DNA of 64,000 bases from Smittia aterrima. Lineage: Eukaryota; Arthropoda; Insecta; Diptera; Chironomidae. The notes beneath the pieces are model-generated. The model had not been told where the DNA came from, did no database searches, and saw only the letters and a program-made list of their open reading frames with translations. The stretch lies in the NCBI GenBank assembly GCA_033063855.1, contig CP093831.1:13640001-13704000 (forward strand), written 5' to 3'. Both the position numbers and the translations under genes were made by a program. Shown one piece after another: positions 32,962 through 44,000 of the stretch; position 1 is the first letter of the stretch; every line of letters starts with the position of its first letter.

Positions 32962-33331
32962 TTATATTGATGGTTTGAGGAAAGATTTAGGGATCTTGAG
33001 TCCTCCAGTTCGTTTGGAACGTTCCTCATCAGTCAAATCTGCAAATTGGTTTACTCCTTGGGTGTAGCCAACTTCGCCAGCTTCATATTTTGCGTTGTGA
33101 GCTTCAACATCAGCAACGGTCTTAGAGAAGAGTTCGAATCTCATGGCATCTTCCTCTCCTTCGTAGTTTCTTTCGAATTTAACCTGATTTGTAAATAAAA
33201 AGTTTATCCGAATTGAAATCTAATTGATTCACTTCACAACTCACTTTGAATTCAGCCCATTGTTCCTCCAATGTCATTCCATAAGCAACGCTCGCTAAAG
33301 CGAGGACTAAGAAAGCACAATACATTTTCAT
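32962..33331 (-). CDS. I29 cathepsin-propeptide-like inhibitor, copy C
   Basis: Exons 33331-33245 and 33183-32962 (61-nt intron) encode 102 residues. The signal peptide (MKMYCAFLVLALASVAYG) is nearly that of copy B. The I29 domain has FERNYEGEEDAMRFELF, VEAHNAKYEAG and GVNQFADLTDEER. The C-terminal tail (LKIPKSFLKPSI) differs from the other copies and would lie where the propeptide normally joins the mature enzyme. No Cys remains in the mature chain, unlike some known inhibitors that dimerise by disulphide. Confidence 0.92.
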
Positions 33332-33382
33332 CTCTAGGCAAAATTTAAAAACTTCTTGGCACAAGGAACCTTCAAACAAAAC

Positions 33383-33420
33383 TGAATCGCTAAAGAGCTA
33401 AACTGCTGCATTTATTAAAA
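33383..33420 (-). promoter_or_regulatory. Core promoter of I29 copy C
   Basis: ATTCAGTTTT gives a start A at 33383; TTTTAATA lies about 30-37 nt upstream as a weak TATA-like element. This is less conserved than in copies A and B. Confidence 0.5.
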
Positions 33421-34179
33421 GTTTGCGAGAAAAATCTTCTATTTGGTGTGTTAAAACCTGTTTCAACATTTATTTGTTTATTAATTATAGTTAATTATGA
33501 AAAAGTCAGGTTTGTATCCGATTAATTAAAATTGGATCCGTTGAAAATCTTAAGAGTTCTCTTATCACTTTAAATGAGAATAAAAGAAATTTTCGATAAA
33601 CCTTGTGCAAGGTTAAGGGCAAAATTTCTTAAACCCTGAACTTGGAAATTTTTAATAAATCTTGAAATCAAAATTGAATTCTTAATCAGTTGTAAGATGA
33701 TTCAGCACTATCAGGTTTTAGAAATGGAGACTCAATAAACTAAGAAATTCAATTCAAGTCAACGTCTCTGAAATATCTTCGTTGAAATGAACAAACTCCA
33801 GACTCTCGACTCGATACTGAAAGAATGATCTCATATTCAATATCAATAAAATAGTCAGCCTAGTCTTTCCAGACGAAAATAAAACCTTAAAACAGTCATA
33901 GTGAGCACGATCAGCTTGAAATATATTTTAGTTGAGCGAAAAGTTTGATAGGAAATTTTATTATATTTTCATCTCAAAATGTTTCCTGATTACAAATTCA
34001 ATTTTCTTTATTATTCAATTTGAAGTGATCGCTTGTGATCAAAGAACTTCTGTTTTCAACAGTAATTTTAGCTTAATATTTAATGATAAAGAAAACTCAG
34101 CAGTTTCAGACTTTATCTTTTGATTTGCATGAAACGTCAATCTTACAATCATAAGCAAATCTAATTTACTGAATTTTAT
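33421..34179. other. Non-coding spacer within the I29 cluster
   Basis: AT-rich, with no gene recognised. It may contain regulatory sequence for copy C and the 3' flank of the tentative small gene at 34180-34508. Confidence 0.45.
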
Positions 34180-34508
34180 TTAAATGTCACACGCGAAACC
34201 AAATTCATTAGGACAATCTACACACGCGAAGCATTTTTCTGGGTCTTCGAGAGATATTTTTAGAAAAGATGCTGCAAGTTCATTGGTTTCTGTCGCACGT
34301 TTAGAAAAAAAAGAAAATTGATATTTGTTTAGATTAAAACTTCAAGCTTTATTTGGAATCAAATAAATTCAACTTCAAAGCTTCTTTTAAATTGAAAGCT
34401 CAAGAAGATTGACTTGGTTGGTTTAAAACTATTTGAAGTCTCTTTACCTTTAGCAAAAGCTTCAAGAATGAAAACGAAGTCTTCTTCTTTTAATCGATAA
34501 AAGTTCAT
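34180..34508 (-). CDS. Tentative small Cys-containing protein gene
   Basis: A terminal exon candidate (34289-34180) reads ETNELAASFLKISLEDPEKC-like residues and ends CFACVDCPNEFGFACDI. Its TAA runs straight into AATAAA, as in several genes of this window. A phase-matching upstream exon (ATG at 34508, MNFYRLKEEDFVFILEAFAK, donor GTAAAG at 34447) would give about 56 residues with a 158-nt intron. No signal peptide is visible and no family was recognised. It follows I29 copy D by under 80 nt on the same strand, so it could share its transcript or be part of an unrecognised 3' exon. Splicing is conjectural. Confidence 0.28.
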
Positions 34509-34585
34509 CGACTTTATTGTTTGTTGTCTTAGGTCAGGAATTTTCCTTTCTTTTAAAAGTGTGAGGAAATAAATCAACCAAGAGC

Positions 34586-34915
34586 TTAAGGTGGAAGTTC
34601 GACTCCATAGTTTATTCTAGCTACTTCAATATCAGTCAAGTCAGTGAAATCATTGATTGCATCTGTCCAAGGAACTTTCTTTTCGTTATAAACCTCAAAT
34701 GCTTCCAATTTCGTCTTGAAGATTTCAAATCGCTTTTCATCTTCTTCAGGTTTATAATTTTTATCAAAATTGTGCTGTTGGTAATATTTTTGTTAGACTT
34801 TAGTCAATAAAATTCAATTTCTTTTTACCTTGTATTCGATCCATTTCTCTTTCAAAGTCATTGAAATTGTACTGCTAATTATAATAAAAATAAATAAAAC
34901 AATGAACGCTTTCAT
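34586..34915 (-). CDS. I29 cathepsin-propeptide-like inhibitor, divergent copy D
   Basis: Exons 34915-34829 and 34774-34586 (54-nt intron, same position and phase as A-C) encode 91 residues. The signal peptide is rich in Ile/Phe. The mature part keeps TLKEKWIEYK, a KRFEIFKTKL helix and NDFTDLTDIE, but the central segment is shorter (EVYNEKKVPWTDAIND, lacking the HNAKY-E-G stretch). The substrate-cleft-binding region is thus altered, and the inhibitory spectrum may differ. It is the most distal and probably oldest member of the cluster. Confidence 0.85.
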
Positions 34916-34957
34916 TCTTGTCCTTTCAGTCGCCTGGCGAAGAACAGCTCGAATAGC

Positions 34958-34996
34958 AAACTGATGGCTGAAAGGTTCTCGACGATTAATTTATAC
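34958..34996 (-). promoter_or_regulatory. TATA and initiator promoter of I29 copy D
   Basis: A true TATA box (GTATAAATT, TATAAA at 34995-34990) lies 33 nt before a CATCAGTTT initiator (start A at 34962), 47 nt before the ATG. Confidence 0.7.
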
Positions 34997-37138
34997 AAAT
35001 CAAAAATAATCCAGTTCTTAGGGATTTTCCGTCACTTTCTTCCAAACGATCAAAAAACTTTATGCCTCAACGAACTTTTTCCGCTTGCTTTCAAATCTAT
35101 GAATATGTTACGTTTGAATGAAGATGACAATATCGGTCAGATGCGCGAACCAATGGTCACGACTGATCTCAAACTACAAGGGACTCACCAATAAAAAATG
35201 TTTCAATACATGAAGTTTAAAAGCAAAGCAGACACTGGTGCTCGCAACTTAATTAAAATGAATGATCTCGGATTGATTGAAGCTGATTAGAAGCTTTCGT
35301 TGATTCATGACGTCAAGTGGTGAAACGAGTTGATGAACTGCATGATACTAGATTTTGAAATATTGTTTGCGTCAGCAAATCGACGACAGCTGTTCAGAGT
35401 TTCTCTTGTCAAGACTTAAGAATCGGATAAGAATTTTTAATTGAAAAGAGTTGTTTTGACTTATAAAATCAATATATTTGTCATAGATGTCACGGTTGAC
35501 TCGTGCAATCCTGGAACTCGACTGACTTCTCATCAGAGATATCAAAGAATTTATAGGAAACTATTTTTCTATTGCGCTAGACATGCTTCGATGTATAGAC
35601 AAATTTCACAATTTTTTGCATAAGTTCGGAGGCTTGACAGAAACAAGTTTTCTCCGTTGCATGAGAAGACTTCCAAAACAGATCGAATTTTACAGACGAA
35701 TGAATAAAATTTTATGTTTATTACAGCACGCGCCAAAATATTTGTTATTAGGTCGAAAAGTTTTTTTTATTTTGTTTTCTTCCACGTGCTTCGATTGGTT
35801 CACCGAATTTATAAAAAGGAAACACTTCTGACGCAAATTGAATTTTACGAAATATTAAATCTTTTTTAATTAGCATGAGCTTCAGAAGGAGAGATAATTG
35901 AAATTGTGGTCAAGAGAAATTACATTATTTTTCAAACGAGATTAAGAATTTTGTTTGATGAGATATGATGGAAAGTAAAGTTAATGTCAAAAGTCATTGA
36001 AGATATCAATAATGAAACAGAATATCTAATAAGTTCATTTAGTATTCTTTTGATCAATTCAAAGTCAAATCTAATAATTTCATGAAAAATTTCTTCGCAG
36101 AAACATTTCAACAGTTTTAACTAGCGCCATCTATGAACACAGCAGCGAGCATAAATATTTCACATTAATCCGAACAGAGCGAGTCTGCGCCACTCGAAAT
36201 ATTGTAAAATTGAGTAAACTCTCTCATTTTATGAGACCAAGTGGAATCGGATTCTTACAAGAACAGGAATTGTTTATCGAACTCCAGTCGAAAAATTGTG
36301 GTTTGCTTGGAAAAGTTCTGATTAGATTGGAAAATCTCACCTTAACATGTGGATAAGATGGGTGAGAAGTGATTTCAAGTGAAAATGGAGAAGCTTTCAT
36401 ACGAAACAATGAATTAAATAAATAAAATTTGTTGATGAAAAAATTTTTTTCACTCGGCGGAGAATCTCGTTGAGAAGCAGAAATTCTTTTCTCCTCTGTT
36501 CGCGTGTTCATGCAGGAGAGCGGAAAAGTGAGAAAAGTTCTCTGGAGAGCATTGAACGAAGTGAATAAATGCTTTTCCTCATGCGATTCCCACTGAATGG
36601 ACAAAAACAAAACACACACAATCGAACAAGTGAGACATAAAACAAAAATATTTACAGTATGTGGGGAATTCGTGAATTGTAGAAAAATTTGTGATTTATG
36701 CTTACGTGCGAGAGAGCATAAAAATACGCTTCGGACAATATTCGCGGTGATGAAAGTGAAGCTTTAATTCATTGTTGAGTGATTGTGCAAGATGATGAAT
36801 GCATAAGAGCAAAAATAATCATTTTAATGAAGAGAAAATTTCTGTAAGTGTAAATATTAAAGAAAATATTTTTGGACTTATTGGTCGAAGCGGTTAAAAA
36901 CTCTTGTTGTCTTGTTACAAGTTAACAAATTCATTTGAAAACTTGCAACAAGATAACACAACAGCGACCAGTTATTTAACAAGGACTTCACTTGCATGAC
37001 TTTATTTCAGACTTTATGAAGCTTTCCGAGAAAAATGATTTGAGATTCTTGCAATCGTTCATGCAATCGCAAAATAAAATCCTTGGAACTTTTTAGAAGG
37101 TGAATGTAACGTCTGTTTATGTTTAAAAGAACTCGATA
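34997..37138. other. Non-coding interval before the winged eye-like gene
   Basis: No convincing gene was found. An imperfect inverted repeat occurs at 36905-36963, and a splice-acceptor-like TTTTTAG ends at 37096, which may begin the 5' untranslated part of the following gene. Several short frames overlap in different frames and begin at non-ATG codons. Confidence 0.4.
36905..36963. repeat. Imperfect inverted repeat (19-bp arms)
   Basis: CTTGTTACAAGTT (36911-36923) pairs with AACTTGCAACAAG (36940-36952) with one mismatch across a 16-nt loop. The outer TGTTGT (36905-36910) pairs with ACAACA (36958-36963) across a 5-nt bulge. Confidence 0.6.
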
Positions 37139-40100
37139 ATGTGCGCGAAGAAAACTCCAACAACGCCAACAAAGCAAAACTCACTTGTGGGTGTAACAAA
37201 AACTCCAGTAAAGAAAGTGACCGTTTCGAAGCCCTCGGCAACTAAAACGAAAGTTGACAGTGCGTCAAACTCTACCATAGAAGTTAAAAAATCGACTTCA
37301 TCAACAAGTATCAAGAAAGCGAGTAAAACAAGTGGTGAGACAAAATCCCCATCGGCACAGACAACCTCCGTCAAGGGAAGCGCCAAGTCTACAAGTTCAA
37401 AGGATACGAAGAAAATCAACAGTCGAGATAGTTCCAGTGACAACGTGAAGGGCAAGAAACCGACAGCAAATGGAAAAGTAAACAAAGCGAAAGCGACTGA
37501 TAGTGATCGTGATAAATCGAGCGAGAATAAATCAAATCTTATTAGAGATAACAAAATTACTGACGCGAGCGTTGAGTTAAAATCAAAATGTGATTCACCG
37601 CCTAATGAACAGTGCAATAAATTTGAGAAATCATCGTCGTCTCTATCGCTCAAATCGAATGGCGAGAGTGATAATGTAATCAAAGATAAGGAGAAGCTGC
37701 TTAAGAAGAGTAACGAGAAGGCGAAAGTGAATCTTCTTTCCGGCGCTTCTTCGAAGAAAATCAACAATAGAAGTAGCGACGATGGAAGCAAGAAAAGTGC
37801 TGACAAGCCAAAATCATCGAAGATTGTTAAGAAAGTCAGTAAGGAGAAGGAAAGTAAGATTAAGATCTCAAATGAGCTGAAGAACTTGGGGATTGAGATG
37901 TCCAAGTCTAACTCATCCCTCGCCGTTGTCATTCAAGAGGGGCTGCTGTCTAGTGGAGTCAAGACTTCGATCTGTGAGATGGTGAAAACGAAAGCGCGAT
38001 ATTGCTCGAATTTGAATAGCGGAGCGAAGAAGAATATCACAGAAATTAAAATTCAAGGCAACAAGGAATCTCTGGAAAAAGTAATCAAGGAGGATGATGC
38101 GAAAGCCAAGGCGAATAGTGAACCTGTCGACGAAAAGAAAAAGGCGAACGTCGAGCTATTGAAAATAATTGAAAATGAAGATAAGAAACTTGTCAATGAA
38201 GTGAAAACAATTGTCACAGGCAAAAGTAAAATATCCGCGTTGGTTAATGCCAAGAACAAGATTAAGACATTCGGTGAACAAAAGAAACATGAACTTTCGA
38301 ATCTGTCTAATGAATTGGATCCGTCAAAGCCAGCGAAGCGAAAGTATGTGAAGAAGAAAAAAATTGAAGATGCAACCGACAGCTCTAAGAACATCTCAAG
38401 TGTTTCGGAAAGCGATGCACGCAACAATATCGATCAAAATAAATCAAACTGTGTAAACTTGTCGGTTGAAGATAAGAGAACATCGGCAGCAGACGAAATC
38501 TCTGCGGTTGGTCGAAAGGATAAAGTGGAAAGCTTGAGTGAGTCAACATTGAATAAACCGAAAGTAGTTCCGAAAGCAAAGAGCCAAGAGGGTTCAAAAG
38601 TTAAGAAGACGCTTCAAAGTTCTGATGTAAAAGCCCTTGAATCGAAAGTTGACTCCCCATCAAACACAGAAAAGATAAAGCGTAAATATGTAAAGAAAGC
38701 GAAACAAGTTGAGCTGGGCGATGACAAGAAGGAAAAAGTTCAGAAAAATGTCGATGAAGCTCTCGAAGTTGTCGATTCAGAAAAGTCTGAGGATGTGAAA
38801 ATTTCCGAGAAATCATCTGAGGCACAAAAGATTGGAAACGATTTGAAAAAAGCTCCAATTGAAGTTCAAAAAGTCGCAAATGAATTGAACAAGACTTCAC
38901 AAGAAGCTTTGAAGATCTCGGCAGACACAAAGAAGCTTCCGATTGATTCTTCGTCAATTGAATCTCAGAAAAATGCCACAACCGAGAAGAAAGCGAAAAA
39001 CATTTTGTCTCCTGTTGAAGTAAAAAAGCTTCAAGACAAAACTCCCACATCGAAAAAAGATCCAGCTAAAATCGAAATTCCGGGAAAAGCAACTCAAGGT
39101 GGAAAAGCTAAATCGAAACTTCCTGAAAAGTCACAAGCCAAAGTCACAGCCAAAAAGCAAAAGGTCGAAGTCAAAGTCGAAACAGATCCTCTTGCTCTCC
39201 ATTCAAGTGATACTGAGAACTCGTCAAGTGACTCCGACTCTGACAGTGATCTATCTCAAGGCACATTCAAGAAACCAAGTAAATCGATTACTCGACATAA
39301 GCAAATCGGTCACAAACGAACTCGAGTCGCCTCCTTGAATGCGATAGCAAAGGTTCATTGCTTATACGAAAACGAAGCTCGCTCTTTGGAAGCTAACATT
39401 GCGAAAGCCATTAAAAATTCGTTGGCGGATGGTTCGACTGATTGCGAAGATGACGATGATGATGAAAACGAAAGTAAAAATATTGATTTAGCTTCGAAGA
39501 GGTGAGAAAAATATTTTCCAAGTCAATGAGTATGTTTGTCTAACGAACACGTAAACCAACAGGTCATTACGCACAGCGCCAGGCATGAGAGGTATTGGAA
39601 AGCATTGGGAAATGGACAGCATGAGCTCTGAAATAGAGTCAGACTCTGATGAGTTGCACAAGACGGTGAGTAGCATTACGAAGAACCTTTAACTAGATTT
39701 ATCATCTTTCTCTCTCTCTTTCCTTTTCCTATTTACAGTTTCGAGACGTTACGAGAACAAAATCAATAAAGTCAACCGCGTGCAGGAAGCAAGAAGCAAA
39801 GGCTTCGAACAAAATTGAATCAAAAACCAAATTGAAAAATCAAATCAAAAAAACAGGCAAACAGTCGCCCAAGCAAAAAGCTTCTGACGAATCACAAAAA
39901 GAAACCGAGTCGGAGAAAGATTCAAAAAAGAAAGCGAAGCTAAGTAAAGGAGCTGCTGTCTTGAAAAGTTCAAGCAAATTCACGAAGCGGAAGAAAGCAA
40001 AAGATGACGACAAGTGCGGTGATAAGAATGTTGTCGTGAAGAAACGAATGGCGAGTCTGAACGCGAGTGCAATTCTAGCAGCGAATTACGAGATCGAGAA

Positions 40101-41083
40101 CTATGCGGCCAAGCACGAATCGTCGTCGACCGAAACAACAGATAGCAGCGACGAAGAGAAAGACGATGATGATGTTGAGAAGAAGCCACCAACGTTGAAA
40201 AAAGAAAAGAAAGATGTCAAAATGGAATCCGAAGAGGTATTTCTTTTGTTATTCTGGTTATTTACCTTCACTGCGCCACGAATGTTTCTCCAAGTGTTTC
40301 AATTCGATTCTTACAAAGCCGAAAACAGCTTTGAGATTTTTCCGAGTTCTGTGTGTTTTCTCGGAAGCAGACAAACACAACGGCTCAGGTGGGCGACAAC
40401 TGTTGATTTTTAGGGAAAAAGTTTTATTATCAAACACACATGGAAAGTTTGATATTAGATTTGGGAAACTTTGTCTGCCGATAAATGAGTTTCTTGGAAG
40501 TAATTCGATTCTCCTACTTTCGTTGTTATCAAAAAATCTTCTTTTCAAAATCAATTTGTGTCATCTCCTTCCCTCTAGCCACGACCAAAGTCAACTAACC
40601 TCGTCAAAATCGACACAGACGTCACAATCACGGGCGTCTACGTTAACACAGTTAGTAGTCAGGAGACGATTTGTAAGACGCTCAAATATCGAACAGCCTA
40701 TAGCGTGACAGAGGAATGTGTCGTCTCACGACCTCCGACACAGGAGCCGCCAAAGTCCTATACTCCATTATCAGCATTGACAAATATGCGACCGCCCGGA
40801 GGTCAAATTCCGTCTGAGCCTTGTAAGTGCTTTCCACACAGTTTAATGTCATTACTACGTTCGAAGGAGGAAAAGTGTCTAATGGAGAATTTTTATTATT
40901 TTTTTCCTCCAGGCATGACGTCACCTTCCGATCAATATCAGCCGCCTCCGATGTTCGATCCACACATGGGGCCAATGCCGCCCTATCAATATCCACCTCC
41001 TCCGGCTAGTAACTATCCACATCCAATGCCGAGTACATCAAGCGCTTTTTATCCTCCCCAACAAGTTCATCGAGATCCAATGG
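37139..41083 (+). CDS. wge: Lys/Ser-rich nuclear protein resembling winged eye (BAHD1/BAHCC1-like), 3' incomplete
   Basis: Five exons join in phase: 37139-39501, 39563-39665, 39739-40236, 40579-40822 and 40913-41083 (GTGAGT donor at 41084). They give at least 1126 residues. The first ATG follows an in-frame TAA at 37124. The protein is highly basic, with repeated KRKYVKK motifs, acidic Ser tracts, two ASLNA motifs (about 727 and 922), SLRTAPGMRGIGKHWEM, the segment TDVTITGVYVN (about 1001-1011), PPKSYTPLSAL and a Pro/Tyr-rich end. These resemble Drosophila winged eye, a BAH-domain chromatin protein linked to heterochromatin and wing/eye fate. The BAH domain would lie in exons not seen here. 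Naming is from memory of family motifs and is moderate. Confidence 0.6.
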
Positions 41084-44000
41084 GTGAGTCACAAAAACAT
41101 TTTTATACGCTTCGAGGTCAGACTACGGTCAACGAAAATGGCAGAAGTTAATTGAATCATTAACGTTTATGCACAATAAATCAAGATTCGGATTGCACAG
41201 TCAAATTTATTTGCGTTTGTATGTCGCGACATCTGCCAAAACGAGAAATGCACGAAAGACGAATATTAATAAAAAAAAATCTTATGAAACTTGATAAATA
41301 AACTGGGAAGTGTCTTTAAAATGATTCAGACGCTTGAAGCTTATCAATCTGAAAGCGTTGACGGAAGTGCTCGAGTCTCAGCTGAAGCTCTTTCTCCAAA
41401 CTTTTAATATGCTCGAAATCATTTCACAACAAATTACGTTATGCTGCTCTCGGGGCATTTGAAATATCTTTCTCAATTTATCTAACTTTCCTTACGTATT
41501 CGGCAGAGATTGCTCGCCACTGGCGCTGAGAAAGAAAAATCTTTCTCTCTCAACTTCGTGTTGTATTGCTTTTCTTCGGAGAAGCAAACTTTCATCTTGC
41601 TCCATCAAGATTTGATGTTCTTCACGGTTGATGTGAAATGATAACATGAATTTGGGATTTCAAAGCTAATCTTGCATATTGATGTCGCTCGTTACCATAA
41701 AACTTTGTGACAATCGACATCGTTCGTCTCACAGACGACAGAAGATTGCATCTTGAATATTTAACTAAATATAATGCGACACAATCAACGTCGTCAATTG
41801 AATTCAACAAATGTTGGCCCACTTTCCTGTCAATCCATGTGAGCAAGTCGACGTTACGCGATGTAATCTCGTCGTCACATTTACGACCCGCTGAACTAAA
41901 AGTTAATTAATTTCTTCTTCCTGCTTTTCGCTCAAGCTTCAAATGAAAAGCGACGACGACGAGTAGCAATTTGTAAATGTGAATAAATTTTCCACATTGG
42001 AAAGTGCACAACGCTGAAAATGAGCTTTTTGTGGTGAGTGCATTTGTAATTTCGCAAAAGTGAAAAGAGTTGAGAACAAAAAGCGAACATGATGAATTCT
42101 TACCATTAAAATCCTCAACTATTTCATATTGAGAGTGCACCGCTATTCAGTATGCTCACATGAATTATTAAGTTCGCTTCTACGCCTTTGAATAAAAGAT
42201 CAAATAAGTAAGTAGCTCTCAGTACATGAGGCAAGGACTGAAGGAATATATCAACGTTGAGGCTCTTTTCTAACGGAACCGTAGTCTTTTTAACGAGAAG
42301 GTGTTGACATAGAATGAAGTTAATGCTTTTCTAAAGAAGATTATTAATTTTCTGCTTCGCTGGCTTCTTTCACTTTGACAAGAATAAAGCCATTTTGTTT
42401 CCATCTTCTCAATATCATAATGAAATTAACACTTCGTTCTGTAGGTAGAGGGAAAATGTTTATTGATATCATCAAATGAAGCCACAGGGCTGTATCAATG
42501 AACGAGCCGATGCGGTAAAAACAAACACGTTTTATTGTGTAGAGGTGACAGTATCGAACTGTTTAATCTGCTCTCGATCCACTCTCGTGTCGTGTCATAC
42601 GATAGCACGTTTATTGATTTATTTCTTTTTTTTATTGAATTTTCACTTTCCGAGCTGGAAAAAACAGTTCTGCCATCTTTGCTGTTTTATTTATTTGCTG
42701 TCGCGAGATTTGATTTCTTGCATTTCCTCAATCGAATTTCATTTTATTCGCTAGTAAAATTTTCTATTCCTGTGAGTTCCTACGAGTTCAAACGCTCCGC
42801 TCTTGCATGAACAGACTAAAAAAGAATATTTTATGATCGTTGACCTATTTCAGTTTCATTGCGATTAGAAACAATCGATGCTCATTTCTTTTAGTTGTGA
42901 ATTCAATGGAATGGAAGCTCTTGAAAATTTCAACTGAATCACACTTGAAATATATGAATCGAAGTCGAGGCTGGAAAGCAGTGCAAGCAAACGTTGCTCG
43001 CCTTTGTCTGACTCTAAATGAAGAGAGAAATAAATTAATTCCGTCTCTTCTTCTTCTTCGTCTTCTTCTACAACTTCTTTCACCCACGAGCAAGTAAAGT
43101 TCTCTGATGTGCGAAATAAAAATTCTTTTTTCTCTTTGTGCTTGAGCTCTAAAATGAATAGGAAATGATAGATATTAATAGCTTTCTGCTGTCTTACCAA
43201 AAAGGAAATCGATTTTTGAGACTAGAAAGTTTCCACTCCAAACGTTGTTGCAGAATTTTTATTGAGATTGCTGATTCTTAAATAAGAGATTGTGGAATTT
43301 CTTAGAAACGAGTCTCGACACATTCAAGTCGACTGATTTGTTTGTAACTCAACTCATCAATCTTAAGATTGTCATTGTAAATAATCTTGTTGCACGTTAA
43401 TTTTTTTTGTGATTTGTCACAATTTGTCGCAATTCAGTTAGACTCCAACATCTTGTTCGACAACTAACAAACAAATGTTTAAATTCAACAATTCCATGAG
43501 CCAGAAAGTTTTAAAGTTCAATGATCTCTGAATCTCTAATCATCTGACTAAGTCGATAACCAGAAACAAACAAATCAATTTATTAACATCAAGTCACGAT
43601 ATGTCAAATCGTTGTTCTGTTTTCAATTAGTTTTCAACTTCGCTCGTTTTAAATTATTTTCTCGCTCGACTTCTTCGAACCTCCTGCAACTAATTGATCC
43701 AATTAATTCAAAACTAATTAAATTCCGCCATCGACGATGACATTGATCAATTAAAATTGAAATCGCTGTTTCCTGCTTGCGACATCGCAAGCTCAATGTG
43801 TTTTATTCATCATTCACTGACTGTTCGAAATGCAAAAACACCAAAAACGTGAAAATTCGCCGAGGCTCATCATCAGCTTTGAGCGCATTGCAAAAACACA
43901 AGTGAACACAGCCAGTCACTCACAACATGTTTGTATTACACATAAATCAGTTTATCGGATTAAAATGAAGCAAGTGTAATATATTTCAGTAAAAAAGTAA

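Noticed and set aside
36224..36619. Minus-strand frame of 131 codons
   Set aside because: Begins at GTG (CAC on the + strand) and has no signal peptide, domain or splice sites joining it to a neighbour.
37123..37932. Long minus-strand frame (269 codons) opposite the winged eye-like exon
   Set aside because: Composition is Ser/Phe/Leu-rich, the expected complement of a Lys/Ser/Asp-rich coding strand. It has no domain or splice support.
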